The position numbers and the translations under genes were made by a program. From assembly GCA_002953655.1 (NCBI GenBank), contig CP025839.1, positions 1,054,001 through 1,118,000 on the forward strand: a stretch of 64,000 nt of DNA, given 5' to 3'. Every line of letters begins with the position of its first letter. Position 1 is the first letter of the stretch. Below are positions 7,470 to 16,435 of the stretch, piece by piece. The stretch is from Latilactobacillus sakei (lineage in GTDB: Bacteria > Bacillota > Bacilli > Lactobacillales > Lactobacillaceae). The notes beneath the pieces were generated by a model, which saw nothing but the letters and a program-made list of their open reading frames with translations, searched no databases and was not told where the DNA came from.

Positions 7470-8435
7470 TTGCGTTTAAAAAAATTAGTGCTTGATGTGC
7501 TATTTGTCGGGGTAGTCGTCTTAGGACTACTTGTCATTAGTCAGCGAGCCAAATCGATGTACAGTGAACGACTTAATCATAATAGTTTATCGCAAAAGGC
7601 GGTTATCTTTAAGACGAAAAGTCACCAATCGATTCAATCAACGATCCAAGCGATTGATCAGACAAAACTCAATAATTTTCAAGTGCAATTCAATGTTAAT
7701 AATCATTTATCGTATGTTTATGCCAAGGGTAAACAAGCTAATGTGCCGCTTAAAGACGGCCGCTTCTTCTCAAATTATGATTTCAAATCACGAATTCCGG
7801 TAGTGGTCGTTGGCCAATCACGGGTCAACGAACTCTATCAACCAGCTAGTCAAGCGTATTATCAAACTAAGAATCGTTACTTGTCAGTAATTGGCGTTGT
7901 GGGTACCAATCAGACCACTTCGCTCGACCAACACGTCTTTATTTCGGCTTCACCAGAGTTCGTCTTGAACAACCGCGCCTTAAACCAGGTAACCGTGTTA
8001 GTCGATGATCAACAAATCGGGGCGCATCTTAAAGAATATCAAAAAATCTTTAAGACCAAATCAATTTCCAATTTAACGCCTAAGAACACGCCGATTATTG
8101 GGGTCAACTGGTTACGAGAAAATGGAACGGCGGCAATCATCTTGGTCTTATTAATCATGGTTGCTGGGGTGCTTAGTCATTTATTTGCACAATTAGTCAA
8201 TGGCTATCACGCTCAAAAGAATTTAACCGCTAGTCTTTACCGTAAATATAGCGGAGGGCAAACGCAAATTTTCGCGGTGCATCTTTTAAGTATGACACTG
8301 ATTGGTTTTATTATCGGCAGTTGGTTCTTCTACTTAACCCACTTGGGCCTTATCTTCAGTGGGTTAGTGGTAGTGGACTTGATTTTAATTGCTTATTTTT
8401 ACTTTAGAATGACCCGCCTTAAATCAGCGCACTAA
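7470..8435 (+). CDS. Membrane protein resembling a half FtsX/MacB permease
   Basis: A TTG start at 7470 is preferred because a perfect AAGGAGG lies 9 bp before it. The frame is open further up to an ATG at 7422, but that would overlap the preceding gene. The product (~321 aa) has one N-terminal membrane segment, an extracytoplasmic domain with the DGRFFSNYDF and VVVVGQSRVNELY pattern seen in MacB-type permeases, then three C-terminal membrane segments. This is the layout of one FtsX-like half without the usual duplication. No ABC ATPase lies nearby, so the partner is unknown. The family assignment is an inference from topology. Confidence 0.65.
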   Translation: MRLKKLVLDVLFVGVVVLGLLVISQRAKSMYSERLNHNSLSQKAVIFKTKSHQSIQSTIQAIDQTKLNNFQVQFNVNNHLSYVYAKGKQANVPLKDGRFFSNYDFKSRIPVVVVGQSRVNELYQPASQAYYQTKNRYLSVIGVVGTNQTTSLDQHVFISASPEFVLNNRALNQVTVLVDDQQIGAHLKEYQKIFKTKSISNLTPKNTPIIGVNWLRENGTAAIILVLLIMVAGVLSHLFAQLVNGYHAQKNLTASLYRKYSGGQTQIFAVHLLSMTLIGFIIGSWFFYLTHLGLIFSGLVVVDLILIAYFYFRMTRLKSAH

Positions 8436-8474
8436 AAAAGCAAGTTAGTTGTGAGACAACTGACTTGCTTTTTT
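8434..8474. terminator. Bidirectional terminator between the FtsX-like gene and fni
   Basis: AAAAAAGCAAGT and ACTTGCTTTTTT enclose a second stem (TAGTTGT/ACAACTG). The arms carry A and T runs on both sides. Confidence 0.88.
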
Positions 8475-8478
8475 GTAT

Positions 8479-9528
8479 TTAGAATGATAAATGCCGTTCG
8501 TTTAAATAATGTCGTAAATTAGGGCTTAAAATCATTGGAACTGATTGGAGTGCTGTTAAGTTTGCTGCACCCAACATCGCCATAATCGCTTGAATTTGAG
8601 CTTGCCAAGCTAATAATTGTTCGGCAGTTTCAGTAGGCCCCGTTTTGAGTAGCATGTGTAAAATCTGACCTGAAATCCCAACGGCCGAAGCGCCAAGCCG
8701 TAATGCTTTGACGATATCTAGTGGGTTACGAATCCCACCAGAGGCTAAAATCGTTAATTCATTTTGGAAGGCCTGTGATTCAAAAAGTGATTCAACCGTT
8801 GATTGACCCCAATCACTGAGATAATCATAAGCTTTGTCTCGGCGGCGTTCATTTTCGATTGTGACAAAGTTAGTGCCACCTTTTCCGGAAACATCGATAT
8901 TGGTGACCCCAACACTTTGCAATTTAGCAATCGTTTCGGCACTCATTCCAAAGCCGACTTCCTTAATAATTACGGGGACATCTAAGTTGGCGACGATTTC
9001 GCCAATCTGGTCGAGCCAATAGAATTCACGATCGCCTTCTGGCATTACCACTTCTTGCGCGGTATTAACGTGGATCTCGAGGGCATTGGCTTGGGTCATG
9101 GCCACCGCTTTTTGCGCCACTGCTAAATCATTACCAGCACCGATATTAGCGAGGATGAAACCGGCTGGATTAAACTCACGGATGACACTAAATGTATCAA
9201 CAAGTGTCGGGTCTTTAATGGCTACGGATTGTGATCCGGTCGCCATTGGTAACCCTGTAATCTGTGCCACTTGCGCTAATTGGGCATTTAGTTTTTTAGT
9301 TTGTTGGCTTCCGCCAGTCATCCCGTTAATGTAAAAGGGGCTTTGCCAAGTGGTCCCAGCAAATTGGGTACTGATATCAACGTCGGCAATGGCTATTTCA
9401 GGTAAACTTTGATGGATAAAACGAAGCCCGTCAAAATCATTTTGACGATCTTCTTGATGAAATTTTTCTGCTAAAAAGACATGTTCATCTTTACGATGCG
9501 ATTGGATGGATTGTTTTGGTCTCACCAT
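8479..9528 (-). CDS. fni: Type 2 isopentenyl-diphosphate delta-isomerase
   Basis: This FMN-dependent enzyme interconverts IPP and DMAPP, the last step of the mevalonate pathway cluster. The protein (~349 aa) has the RKDEHVFLA N-terminal block, NGMTGGS, the ATGSQ motif, EIHVNTAQE and the C-terminal ASGGIRNPLD flavin phosphate-binding stretch. ATG at 9528 is chosen because an AGGAG lies 9 bp upstream. A TTG at 9537 in frame is only two bases from that site. The ribosome site overlaps the mvaK2 stop codon, so translation is tightly coupled. Confidence 0.95.
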   Translation of the reverse strand: MVRPKQSIQSHRKDEHVFLAEKFHQEDRQNDFDGLRFIHQSLPEIAIADVDISTQFAGTTWQSPFYINGMTGGSQQTKKLNAQLAQVAQITGLPMATGSQSVAIKDPTLVDTFSVIREFNPAGFILANIGAGNDLAVAQKAVAMTQANALEIHVNTAQEVVMPEGDREFYWLDQIGEIVANLDVPVIIKEVGFGMSAETIAKLQSVGVTNIDVSGKGGTNFVTIENERRRDKAYDYLSDWGQSTVESLFESQAFQNELTILASGGIRNPLDIVKALRLGASAVGISGQILHMLLKTGPTETAEQLLAWQAQIQAIMAMLGAANLTALQSVPMILSPNLRHYLNERHLSF

Positions 9529-9540
9529 GTTGGTCAACTC

Positions 9541-10653
9541 CTAATCTACAAGGTGAACGGCAAGGTTTAACCGTTCGATTTGATTATCACGCCATTTTTC
9601 AAAGAGTGACGTTGTATCAATTGCCCGATCAATAATCACAATTCCACAATCACCGCCACCAGCACCAGATGTTTTAGCAGCACCGCCAGCTTCTTCAGCA
9701 AGGGCGCCCATTTTCTGGAGCACGGGGGTTTCAATTGCGACGTGACTAAAATCAGCCAATTCTTGTAATAGTGCGCGATTGTGGCGCAATTCAGTTTGGA
9801 TTTGTTGTAAGTTGTTAGCTCGGAATCCAGCAACCATTTCTTCTAAGCAGGCTTTGCTAGCCTTTAAAAAGTTTTGGTAGTCGGCTTGGCGTTCCGTTTT
9901 TGCCAGGGCGATTTTATCAACCAAATGAGACGTTGAAGCAGGAGAGCCAGTCCAACCAATCAAGAGGGATAATTCAGCAGGCGGTGTCAATAACTCGATT
10001 GATAATGATGGCCAAGGAATCGCCAATAATTCGTTAAGCGTCATCGTTGGTCTAGTCTCTGCCAACCATTGCTTGTCAAAAGAGCGATAGGCAATCCAAC
10101 CACCGTAAACGCTAGCTGCAATATCCCCTAAAGAACCGTTGCCTTGTACATCAAGATGGGCAATCGCCGCGAGTTTATAGAGTTGGTCGTTAGTTAATTC
10201 GAGTTCGTAAAAAGCACAGAGGGCTTTGACTGTCGCCACTGTGACGGCTGCCGAACTACCAAGACCGTATTTTTTACCATCAGCTGAGTCTAAATCGCTG
10301 TTAACCCGTAGATGATAGATGCTTAATTTTTTACCCGCTTGGCGGGCATATTGTTCCGTTAATTTAATGGCGGATAAAATATAATGAAAGGGATTATCAC
10401 GGTTATCAAAAACCATTTCATCACCTTGTCGTTGCCAATATAAAGAATTTTCTTGGTATTGTTTTGAAACAATACTGCCGTATTCTTGACTCTCTTCAAT
10501 TGAAACTGTTACAAATTGATTCAAAGCCACAATAATAGCCGGAAAACCAGTTTCTACTACTGCGTATTCGCCAGCAATATACAGCTTTCCGGGTGCTTTA
10601 GCCGTTATCAAACCATCAGAACCTTTCACATTTAACTTATTCATTATGCTCAC
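9541..10653 (-). CDS. mvaK2: Phosphomevalonate kinase
   Basis: This GHMP-family kinase makes mevalonate 5-diphosphate. The N-terminal AKAPGKLYIAGEYAVVE, the ATP-binding KYGLGSSAAV and the C-terminal KTSGAGGGDCGI are all diagnostic. The GTG start overlaps the mvaD stop (GTGA), which implies coupling. An ATG at 10644 (MNKLNVKGSDG) is the alternative; no strong ribosome site favours either. It is the third gene of the minus-strand order mvaK1-mvaD-mvaK2-fni, which is the common order in Gram-positive cocci and lactobacilli. The mevalonate kinase and this gene are paralogous but clearly distinct. Confidence 0.95.
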   Translation of the reverse strand: MSIMNKLNVKGSDGLITAKAPGKLYIAGEYAVVETGFPAIIVALNQFVTVSIEESQEYGSIVSKQYQENSLYWQRQGDEMVFDNRDNPFHYILSAIKLTEQYARQAGKKLSIYHLRVNSDLDSADGKKYGLGSSAAVTVATVKALCAFYELELTNDQLYKLAAIAHLDVQGNGSLGDIAASVYGGWIAYRSFDKQWLAETRPTMTLNELLAIPWPSLSIELLTPPAELSLLIGWTGSPASTSHLVDKIALAKTERQADYQNFLKASKACLEEMVAGFRANNLQQIQTELRHNRALLQELADFSHVAIETPVLQKMGALAEEAGGAAKTSGAGGGDCGIVIIDRAIDTTSLFEKWRDNQIERLNLAVHLVD

Positions 10654-11624
10654 AGATAGGTCACGCCCGGTCCTGGTTTAGCAACCAATAATTGTTCAGT
10701 TGTAAAGTAGGGCGCAAGAGCTGCCAAAATCTGTGGTGTTTCGCGACTCGTACAAATCACTTTCACGTTTGGACCTGCATCCATAGTATAATAGCAAGAA
10801 ACCCCTTGTTGGCGCAAGCGCGCAACGACTTCTATTGCTTGAAGGGTTTCTGGTTCGAAATAGGTGAAAGGTGGGACGGCACTAAGGGTCGTTGCGTGCA
10901 TCTGCATCGCACTCTTTTCCGCCAGTTGTCCTACTAAATTTATATCTTTCTTAACGATTGCATCTTTCATCTTAGGTAAATCCGCTTGGGCCGTTTCGAC
11001 CCAACTGGGATAATAAGGTGAGGTTGCCACAACACTTGCCATGCCGGCCCGACTGGCAACCCGTTTTTGACGATCGTTTAAAACAATCGCAATCATTTGA
11101 ATGTCCCAATCGATTTCTTCTTGGACAGGAATCGCGTATGAATCTTGATCGTTCGTACCCCGTTGCCATTCGACAAACCCGCCATAAATTGAACGCGTCG
11201 CAGAGCCTGAGCCCCGACGTGCAAGTCTTGATAAGTCACGGCGATTTAAATCCAAACCAGCCGCACGACTACCGGCTGCCGCTAAAGCCGCATAGCCAGA
11301 AGCTGAAGAGGCTAATCCAGCGGCATTTGGCACGTGATTAACGGTTTCAACATTGGCAAAAGTTGATCGGCCTGCTTGTTGGCGAATCAAGTCTAGAAAT
11401 TGACTCATTTTAGCTTGGGTTTGTTCGTCGGCCTCTTGGCCATTAAAAATAATCTGATCACGCGTTAAGGTTTCTGAAAACGTGACAGTCGTATCGGTAT
11501 AAAAATGATCTAACGTCAATGATAAACTGCTATTTTGCGGAATAATCAAGTTGGCGTCTTTTTTTCCCCAATATTTAATGAGCGCAATATTAGTGTGCGC
11601 TCTTGCTGTAGCTGATTGTCCCAT
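10650..11624 (-). CDS. mvaD: Diphosphomevalonate decarboxylase
   Basis: MvaD turns mevalonate diphosphate into isopentenyl diphosphate with ATP. The product starts MGQSATARAHTNIALIKYWGKKD, the typical N-terminus with the KYWGK motif. It contains NAAGLASSASGYAALAAA (the GHMP ATP loop) and the C-terminal TMDAGPNVKV. The frame is open 52 codons further upstream, but that extension overlaps the end of mvaK1 and has no family similarity. The GGGAG site before the ATG at 11624 settles the start. The result (324 aa) matches the family length. Confidence 0.95.
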   Translation of the reverse strand: MGQSATARAHTNIALIKYWGKKDANLIIPQNSSLSLTLDHFYTDTTVTFSETLTRDQIIFNGQEADEQTQAKMSQFLDLIRQQAGRSTFANVETVNHVPNAAGLASSASGYAALAAAGSRAAGLDLNRRDLSRLARRGSGSATRSIYGGFVEWQRGTNDQDSYAIPVQEEIDWDIQMIAIVLNDRQKRVASRAGMASVVATSPYYPSWVETAQADLPKMKDAIVKKDINLVGQLAEKSAMQMHATTLSAVPPFTYFEPETLQAIEVVARLRQQGVSCYYTMDAGPNVKVICTSRETPQILAALAPYFTTEQLLVAKPGPGVTYL

Positions 11625-11646
11625 AGTGATAACTCCCAATTGTTGT

Positions 11647-12594
11647 TTAATTAGTGTGTAGTGCATGTAATGGTTGAATCCAAGTCTTAATCGCACCAGC
11701 TTGGCGTAATTGTTGTGCAAGCCGTTTGGCATCTGTTTGTGTTTTAGCGAGGGCAATAATGCAACCACCACGTCCGCCACCGGTCAATTTAGTCCCCAAG
11801 CTACCGGCTTGGTTGGCGGTTTCGATTAAAGCATCAATGCGTGAATTGCTGACCCCTAAAGCGCGTAAATCATTTTGCGCTAAGCTGAGATTGCGGCCCA
11901 GTGCCACTAACTGATTTTGAGCGATATTGGTTGCGACAGCTTGACTCAATTCCCCAATGTGGGTAATGAGCGGCTGAGTACGTTCAGGATTGGACATCAT
12001 TTGATTTTGAACGCTTTTAACGGCCGGGCCGGTTTGCCCCTTTTGTCCACTGTCAGCGATTACCAAGTACCCTTGGAGGTCAATCGGTAATGGCTGTAGT
12101 GGTTGGCCTTTAACAAACCAAAGGGGGGTCGTTGCACCCGTCGTGGCTGCATCAATGCCACTTGGATTACCATGAATCATATTTTCTGAAAGAGCTGCTA
12201 GTTTAAGTAAGTCGCGTTGGTTTAATTCTTGATGATAAAAAGTAAAGAGGGCGCGAATAATCGCAATGGCGGTGGCTGCAGAAGAGCCCATTCCCCGTTC
12301 AGCTGGTAATTCACTTTCAATTGTCAGTTCAAAAGCGGTTTGCTGGTCGTCTAATTGTTGCCAGAGCTGTTCGATTAATCGACGAATACCTTGCATCTGA
12401 CCAATCGCTTGACTTAAAGGGCCACTGTAATAAGGGCTGTTAATCAAGGGTTCGCTCAGTGTTGGTTGTGCCGTGACATGAACCGTTGTCTGGACTGCAA
12501 AAATAGGAAGCGCAATCGCGGGTTGCCCGTACACGACAGCGTGCTCTCCAATCAAAATAATCTTAGCGTGACTGTTTCCCACACTCGTTTGCAT
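11647..12594 (-). CDS. mvaK1: Mevalonate kinase
   Basis: Mevalonate kinase is the first gene of the isoprenoid operon. Diagnostic parts are HAKIILIGEHAVVYG near the N-terminus, ERGMGSSAATAIAI (ATP loop) and TKLTGGGRGGCIIAL. The ATG at 12594 has AAGGGTGA a few bases upstream. An upstream in-frame start at 12615 is possible but would put the ribosome site inside the gene. The length is about 315 aa. HMG-CoA synthase and reductase, needed earlier in the pathway, are not in the window. Confidence 0.95.
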   Translation of the reverse strand: MQTSVGNSHAKIILIGEHAVVYGQPAIALPIFAVQTTVHVTAQPTLSEPLINSPYYSGPLSQAIGQMQGIRRLIEQLWQQLDDQQTAFELTIESELPAERGMGSSAATAIAIIRALFTFYHQELNQRDLLKLAALSENMIHGNPSGIDAATTGATTPLWFVKGQPLQPLPIDLQGYLVIADSGQKGQTGPAVKSVQNQMMSNPERTQPLITHIGELSQAVATNIAQNQLVALGRNLSLAQNDLRALGVSNSRIDALIETANQAGSLGTKLTGGGRGGCIIALAKTQTDAKRLAQQLRQAGAIKTWIQPLHALHTN

Positions 12595-12874
12595 CGTATC
12601 ACCCTTAATCATCAATTTCTGAACTTAATCATACTGTTACTACTATACTGCAATTTAAAAGTGACTGCCACAAACAGTCCGCAAATAGTGAAAACTATTT
12701 AAAACACTAGTAGCTAGTGATGATTGACCTCGAAGCTATCATTTTACCAGAACGATGCTTGAAATAGCCATCTTAATTGTGAACTTTAAAGTTTTTTATA
12801 GGTTGCTGTCATAATAAGTCACAGCATAAAACCAGGTGATTTTATGGTAAAATTAGCCCAAAGGAGTGGTAATA
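12595..12874. promoter_or_regulatory. Divergent intergenic region between mvaK1 and rexB
   Basis: This 280-bp gap holds the start regions of two divergent operons. Two small inverted repeats are visible: AAATAG-TGAAAA-CTATTT and CACTAG-TAG-CTAGTG (about 12685-12720). The ribosome site of rexB (AAGGAG, 12861-12866) closes the region. No gene was found in it. I do not see promoter elements good enough to place with confidence. Confidence 0.5.
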
Positions 12875-15800
12875 ATGAGCTTAAAATTTATTCTAGGAAC
12901 CGCAAGTTATGATCACCACCAAGCACTCGTCACTAACCTGAAGGCTACTTTTCAAGAAAAGCCACAAGAACGCTTTTTTTATTTAGTACCAAACCACATT
13001 AAATTCGAATCAGAAGTCTCGATTTTAGAAGCACTCAAGTCAGATGAAAATGATTACGTCGCAGCTTCTCAAATTCAAGTTTTTTCATTGACGCGATTAG
13101 CTTGGTATTTTATGAAAAACACGCCGTATTACCAAATTCCACGTATCTCGACGGCCGGCTTAAATATGTTAGTTTTTCGGCTACTGCAAGAACATCAAGA
13201 CCAACTGCAATTATTCCGTGGTGAAGTCAGACATACCGGCTTTGTGGCCCAATTAACGAAACAATTACTTGAACTTAAGATTGGTTGTATCACCCCAGAA
13301 GATTTAACCGTGATGGCGGAAAAGCTCGGTGGCCAACAAGTTGAACTTGCTAAAAAATTACATGATTTAACCATTATTGCGACCGCTTTTGAAGCGGCCA
13401 TGCAAAAACGGTTTATTGAAAATACCGCGTTAATTGATGCCTTGACCATCTTTTTGCAGCAACAATCACTAACAGATTGTCATTTTTATGTGGAAGGCTT
13501 TGCACAATTTACAGCACAAGAACAGGCATTATTAACCACCTTGATGCAACAAGCAGAAGTGCAAATTGCGCTTATCTTAGATCGGGCTTACCCTAATCAG
13601 CAACCTGATGGTCTAAATTTCTTCTTTCAAGCTGGGCGGACCTACTATAATTTATATCAACAAGCACGCTTGAATGCTGTACCAGTCATGGTGGATCAAA
13701 TGGCGGCCAAGCAGCGATTATCGCCAGCTTTAGCAGCGCTTGATCAATTTTGGATTAATTCTGAAAGCTCCGGTAATCGAAAACTAAGCCCCGTGCCGGT
13801 TACTGAGCATTTGCACGTTGTGGCTGCTGAAAATCGCTATGCAGAGTTGCGCTATGTGGCTCGTGAAATCCGGCGCTTAGTCCAAACTGGCCGTTATCGC
13901 TACCAGGATTTCTTAATTTTGACGCGTCACTTAGCACCATATCAAACGATGATAGCCCCGATTTTAACGGAATATGAGATTCCGTACTTCTGTGATTTAC
14001 CACAAACAATGGCAGCCCATCCCTTAGTATCACTATTGGAGAAATTATTGGATGTTAACCTGCATTTTTACCGGTACGAAGACGTCATGGCCTTATTAAA
14101 AACCGAATTGTTAATTCCTAAAGGGATGTCGATCACCGATTTTAGGGCTGATTTAGATCTCTGTGAAAATTTAATTCTAAAAAATGGCTATGAAGGTAAA
14201 GATTGGTTAAGTGATTTAGATTGGCAATTTTATCGTTTCGGTTCTTATCAAGAAGGCACGCGCACGACTCAAGATGAAGCCTTAACGGAACGCATTAATG
14301 GTATTCGGCGCTATGTACAGACAATTTTGCCCCCGTTTTATCGTGCACTGAAAGCAGCCAAAACGGGGCGCCAAGTGGCCCAAGTACTCTATCAATTTTT
14401 GATTGACCAAGGCGTTGATCGCCAACTATTAAATTGGCGGGACCAAGCATTGGCTGCCAATCATGTGGCGCAAGCCGGGCAACCGGAGCAGACGTGGTCG
14501 ACCTTTATACAAATGCTTGATGACTATGTCACCTTGTTAGGAGACGTTTCGTTTGAAGAAGAAGATACCGACCGGTTAAATGAATTTAAGCAACTTCTTT
14601 CGGCCGGTTTTGCGGCAGCTCAATATGCACAGATTCCCTCAACACTTGACCAAGTGGTTCTCTCAGAATCCGGAATGGTCCAGACCAAGCAACGTCAGAT
14701 CACCTTTATGATTGGGTCGACTGATCAAGTTATGCCTGATCAAATTGAGAATACGGCATTACTAACTGATCAGGATCGTCAGCGATTGTTGGATAATGAA
14801 GGGCAAGCCACGCCGTTATTAAACGAATCTAGTGTCGGTAAAATGAACGCTGAACCTTACTTGAACTACCTCGCTTTTTTAAGTAGTCAAACCGCGGTTT
14901 ATTTTACGTATCCATTAGGCAATGGTGAGGGAACAACTTTCAAAATGTCACCTTATGTTGAACGCATTAGAAATTATTTTAATTTGACCGTTCAAAAGGT
15001 CACGGCTGAACCAGCATTACAAACCACAGAAATCCCCCGAGGATCATGGCGTAGCTTGTTAAGTGATCTCATTCAAGTCAGTCGACAAGCGCAAGAAAAT
15101 CAAGCATTGATTCCGAAACAGTGGTTAACGACCTATCGACTCTTGCAACAAGCACCGCAAAGTCAGTTCTTAACAACGCAATTATTCCAAAGTCTCAATT
15201 ATCGTAATGAGCCAGAGCGCTTGACACCGGAAATTGTCACTGGTTTATACGGCAATGAAATCCACACATCGATTTCAAAACTAGAAGAGTTCTATCAAAA
15301 TCAGTACGCTTACTTCTTGAAATACGGTTTGAAATTACAAGAACGGCCTGTTTTTGAATTAACACCGGCTAATACCGGGAACTTTTACCACGAAGTGATG
15401 GATCGCTTTATTAAGCTGATTCAAGGCCAACAAATTGCCCTGCCAGAATTGGATGATCAGCAAATTGATAAGCTTGTCAGTGAAGTCTTGGCTAAAACCT
15501 ATGAGCAACCCGAGTTTAAGATTCTCAATAAAACGGCGCGGATGGGCTATATTCGTCAGCAATTAACGCAAACTGTTAAACGCGTCAGCCTAGCGCTTCG
15601 TAATCAGAGTCTTTCAACTAACTTACGGCCGTTAGCGACCGAAGTCTTATTTGGCCAAGTCGGTGCCGAAAAAGGGCTCCAAGGGTTAAACTTCATGTTA
15701 GACAATCATCGTGAAGTAAAGGTCCGAGGAAAGATTGACCGGATTGATCAATTGACGATTAATAACCAACCTTACTTAGGGATTGTTGATTATAAATCTA

Positions 15801-16435
15801 GTCAACATAGTTTTAATTTCCGGGATGCTTATTACGGGTTGGCCCTGCAGATGTTGACCTATCTTGAAACAGTTTTGCAAGATCAACAGGCTATTTTGCC
15901 GGCCAATAGTGCGGTAAAACCGGCCGGCGCTTTTTACTTACATTTGAAGAATCCAACATTGACCCTCAAGCAACTAACTAAGAAAAAAATGGGGCAATTA
16001 CAAAAGGGCGAGTTCGATCAAATGTTATTAGATCAATTTAAATACAATGGGCTCATTGTCAATGATGAGGAATTACTCGAAAATCTCGATACGACGCTTG
16101 TTAACGGGCAATCACCGTTATTTGCCTTCAGTAAGTTAAAGAGCGGTAAATTTAGTTCTAAACAACTGGTGACGCTAGATCAACTCGATTTATTGATGGC
16201 GCACAACGAAGAATTAATCAAAGAAGCGGGCCGAGCGATTTTTGCTGGGGAAACAGCATTAAATCCGATTATGCGTCCAGATCGAACGAATGCCTTAACC
16301 TTGTCGCCTTTTAAGTCGATTTTCCAATTTGATGCGATGTTACCGGAAAATAACTATCGCCAACTAGAAGCACTAGACGAAAAAGCAGTTCTTGAACGCT
16401 TAATGAGTAAAAAAGGAGATGGCAATCTTGAGTAA
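12875..16435 (+). CDS. rexB: ATP-dependent helicase/nuclease subunit B (RexB/AddB)
   Basis: RexB is the second nuclease subunit of the RexAB/AddAB complex, which resects double-strand breaks for RecA. At 1186 aa it fits streptococcal and lactobacillar RexB. The C-terminal RecB-type nuclease motif GIVDYKSS lies near residue 970. The N-terminus reads GTASYDHHQ where Bacillus AddB has an intact Walker A. The C-terminus lacks the cysteine cluster that holds the iron-sulfur centre in Bacillus AddB. Both features are known for the RexB branch. ATG at 12875 is chosen over a GTG nine bases upstream because AAGGAG would overlap the latter. It overlaps rexA by 8 bp. Confidence 0.95.
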   Translation: MSLKFILGTASYDHHQALVTNLKATFQEKPQERFFYLVPNHIKFESEVSILEALKSDENDYVAASQIQVFSLTRLAWYFMKNTPYYQIPRISTAGLNMLVFRLLQEHQDQLQLFRGEVRHTGFVAQLTKQLLELKIGCITPEDLTVMAEKLGGQQVELAKKLHDLTIIATAFEAAMQKRFIENTALIDALTIFLQQQSLTDCHFYVEGFAQFTAQEQALLTTLMQQAEVQIALILDRAYPNQQPDGLNFFFQAGRTYYNLYQQARLNAVPVMVDQMAAKQRLSPALAALDQFWINSESSGNRKLSPVPVTEHLHVVAAENRYAELRYVAREIRRLVQTGRYRYQDFLILTRHLAPYQTMIAPILTEYEIPYFCDLPQTMAAHPLVSLLEKLLDVNLHFYRYEDVMALLKTELLIPKGMSITDFRADLDLCENLILKNGYEGKDWLSDLDWQFYRFGSYQEGTRTTQDEALTERINGIRRYVQTILPPFYRALKAAKTGRQVAQVLYQFLIDQGVDRQLLNWRDQALAANHVAQAGQPEQTWSTFIQMLDDYVTLLGDVSFEEEDTDRLNEFKQLLSAGFAAAQYAQIPSTLDQVVLSESGMVQTKQRQITFMIGSTDQVMPDQIENTALLTDQDRQRLLDNEGQATPLLNESSVGKMNAEPYLNYLAFLSSQTAVYFTYPLGNGEGTTFKMSPYVERIRNYFNLTVQKVTAEPALQTTEIPRGSWRSLLSDLIQVSRQAQENQALIPKQWLTTYRLLQQAPQSQFLTTQLFQSLNYRNEPERLTPEIVTGLYGNEIHTSISKLEEFYQNQYAYFLKYGLKLQERPVFELTPANTGNFYHEVMDRFIKLIQGQQIALPELDDQQIDKLVSEVLAKTYEQPEFKILNKTARMGYIRQQLTQTVKRVSLALRNQSLSTNLRPLATEVLFGQVGAEKGLQGLNFMLDNHREVKVRGKIDRIDQLTINNQPYLGIVDYKSSQHSFNFRDAYYGLALQMLTYLETVLQDQQAILPANSAVKPAGAFYLHLKNPTLTLKQLTKKKMGQLQKGEFDQMLLDQFKYNGLIVNDEELLENLDTTLVNGQSPLFAFSKLKSGKFSSKQLVTLDQLDLLMAHNEELIKEAGRAIFAGETALNPIMRPDRTNALTLSPFKSIFQFDAMLPENNYRQLEALDEKAVLERLMSKKGDGNLE

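Noticed and set aside
11018-11341. 107-aa open frame on the plus strand
   Set aside because: Antisense to mvaD with no supporting signal.
11625-11780. 52-codon N-terminal extension of mvaD
   Set aside because: It overlaps the end of mvaK1, lacks similarity to the family, and a good GGGAG site precedes the ATG at 11624.
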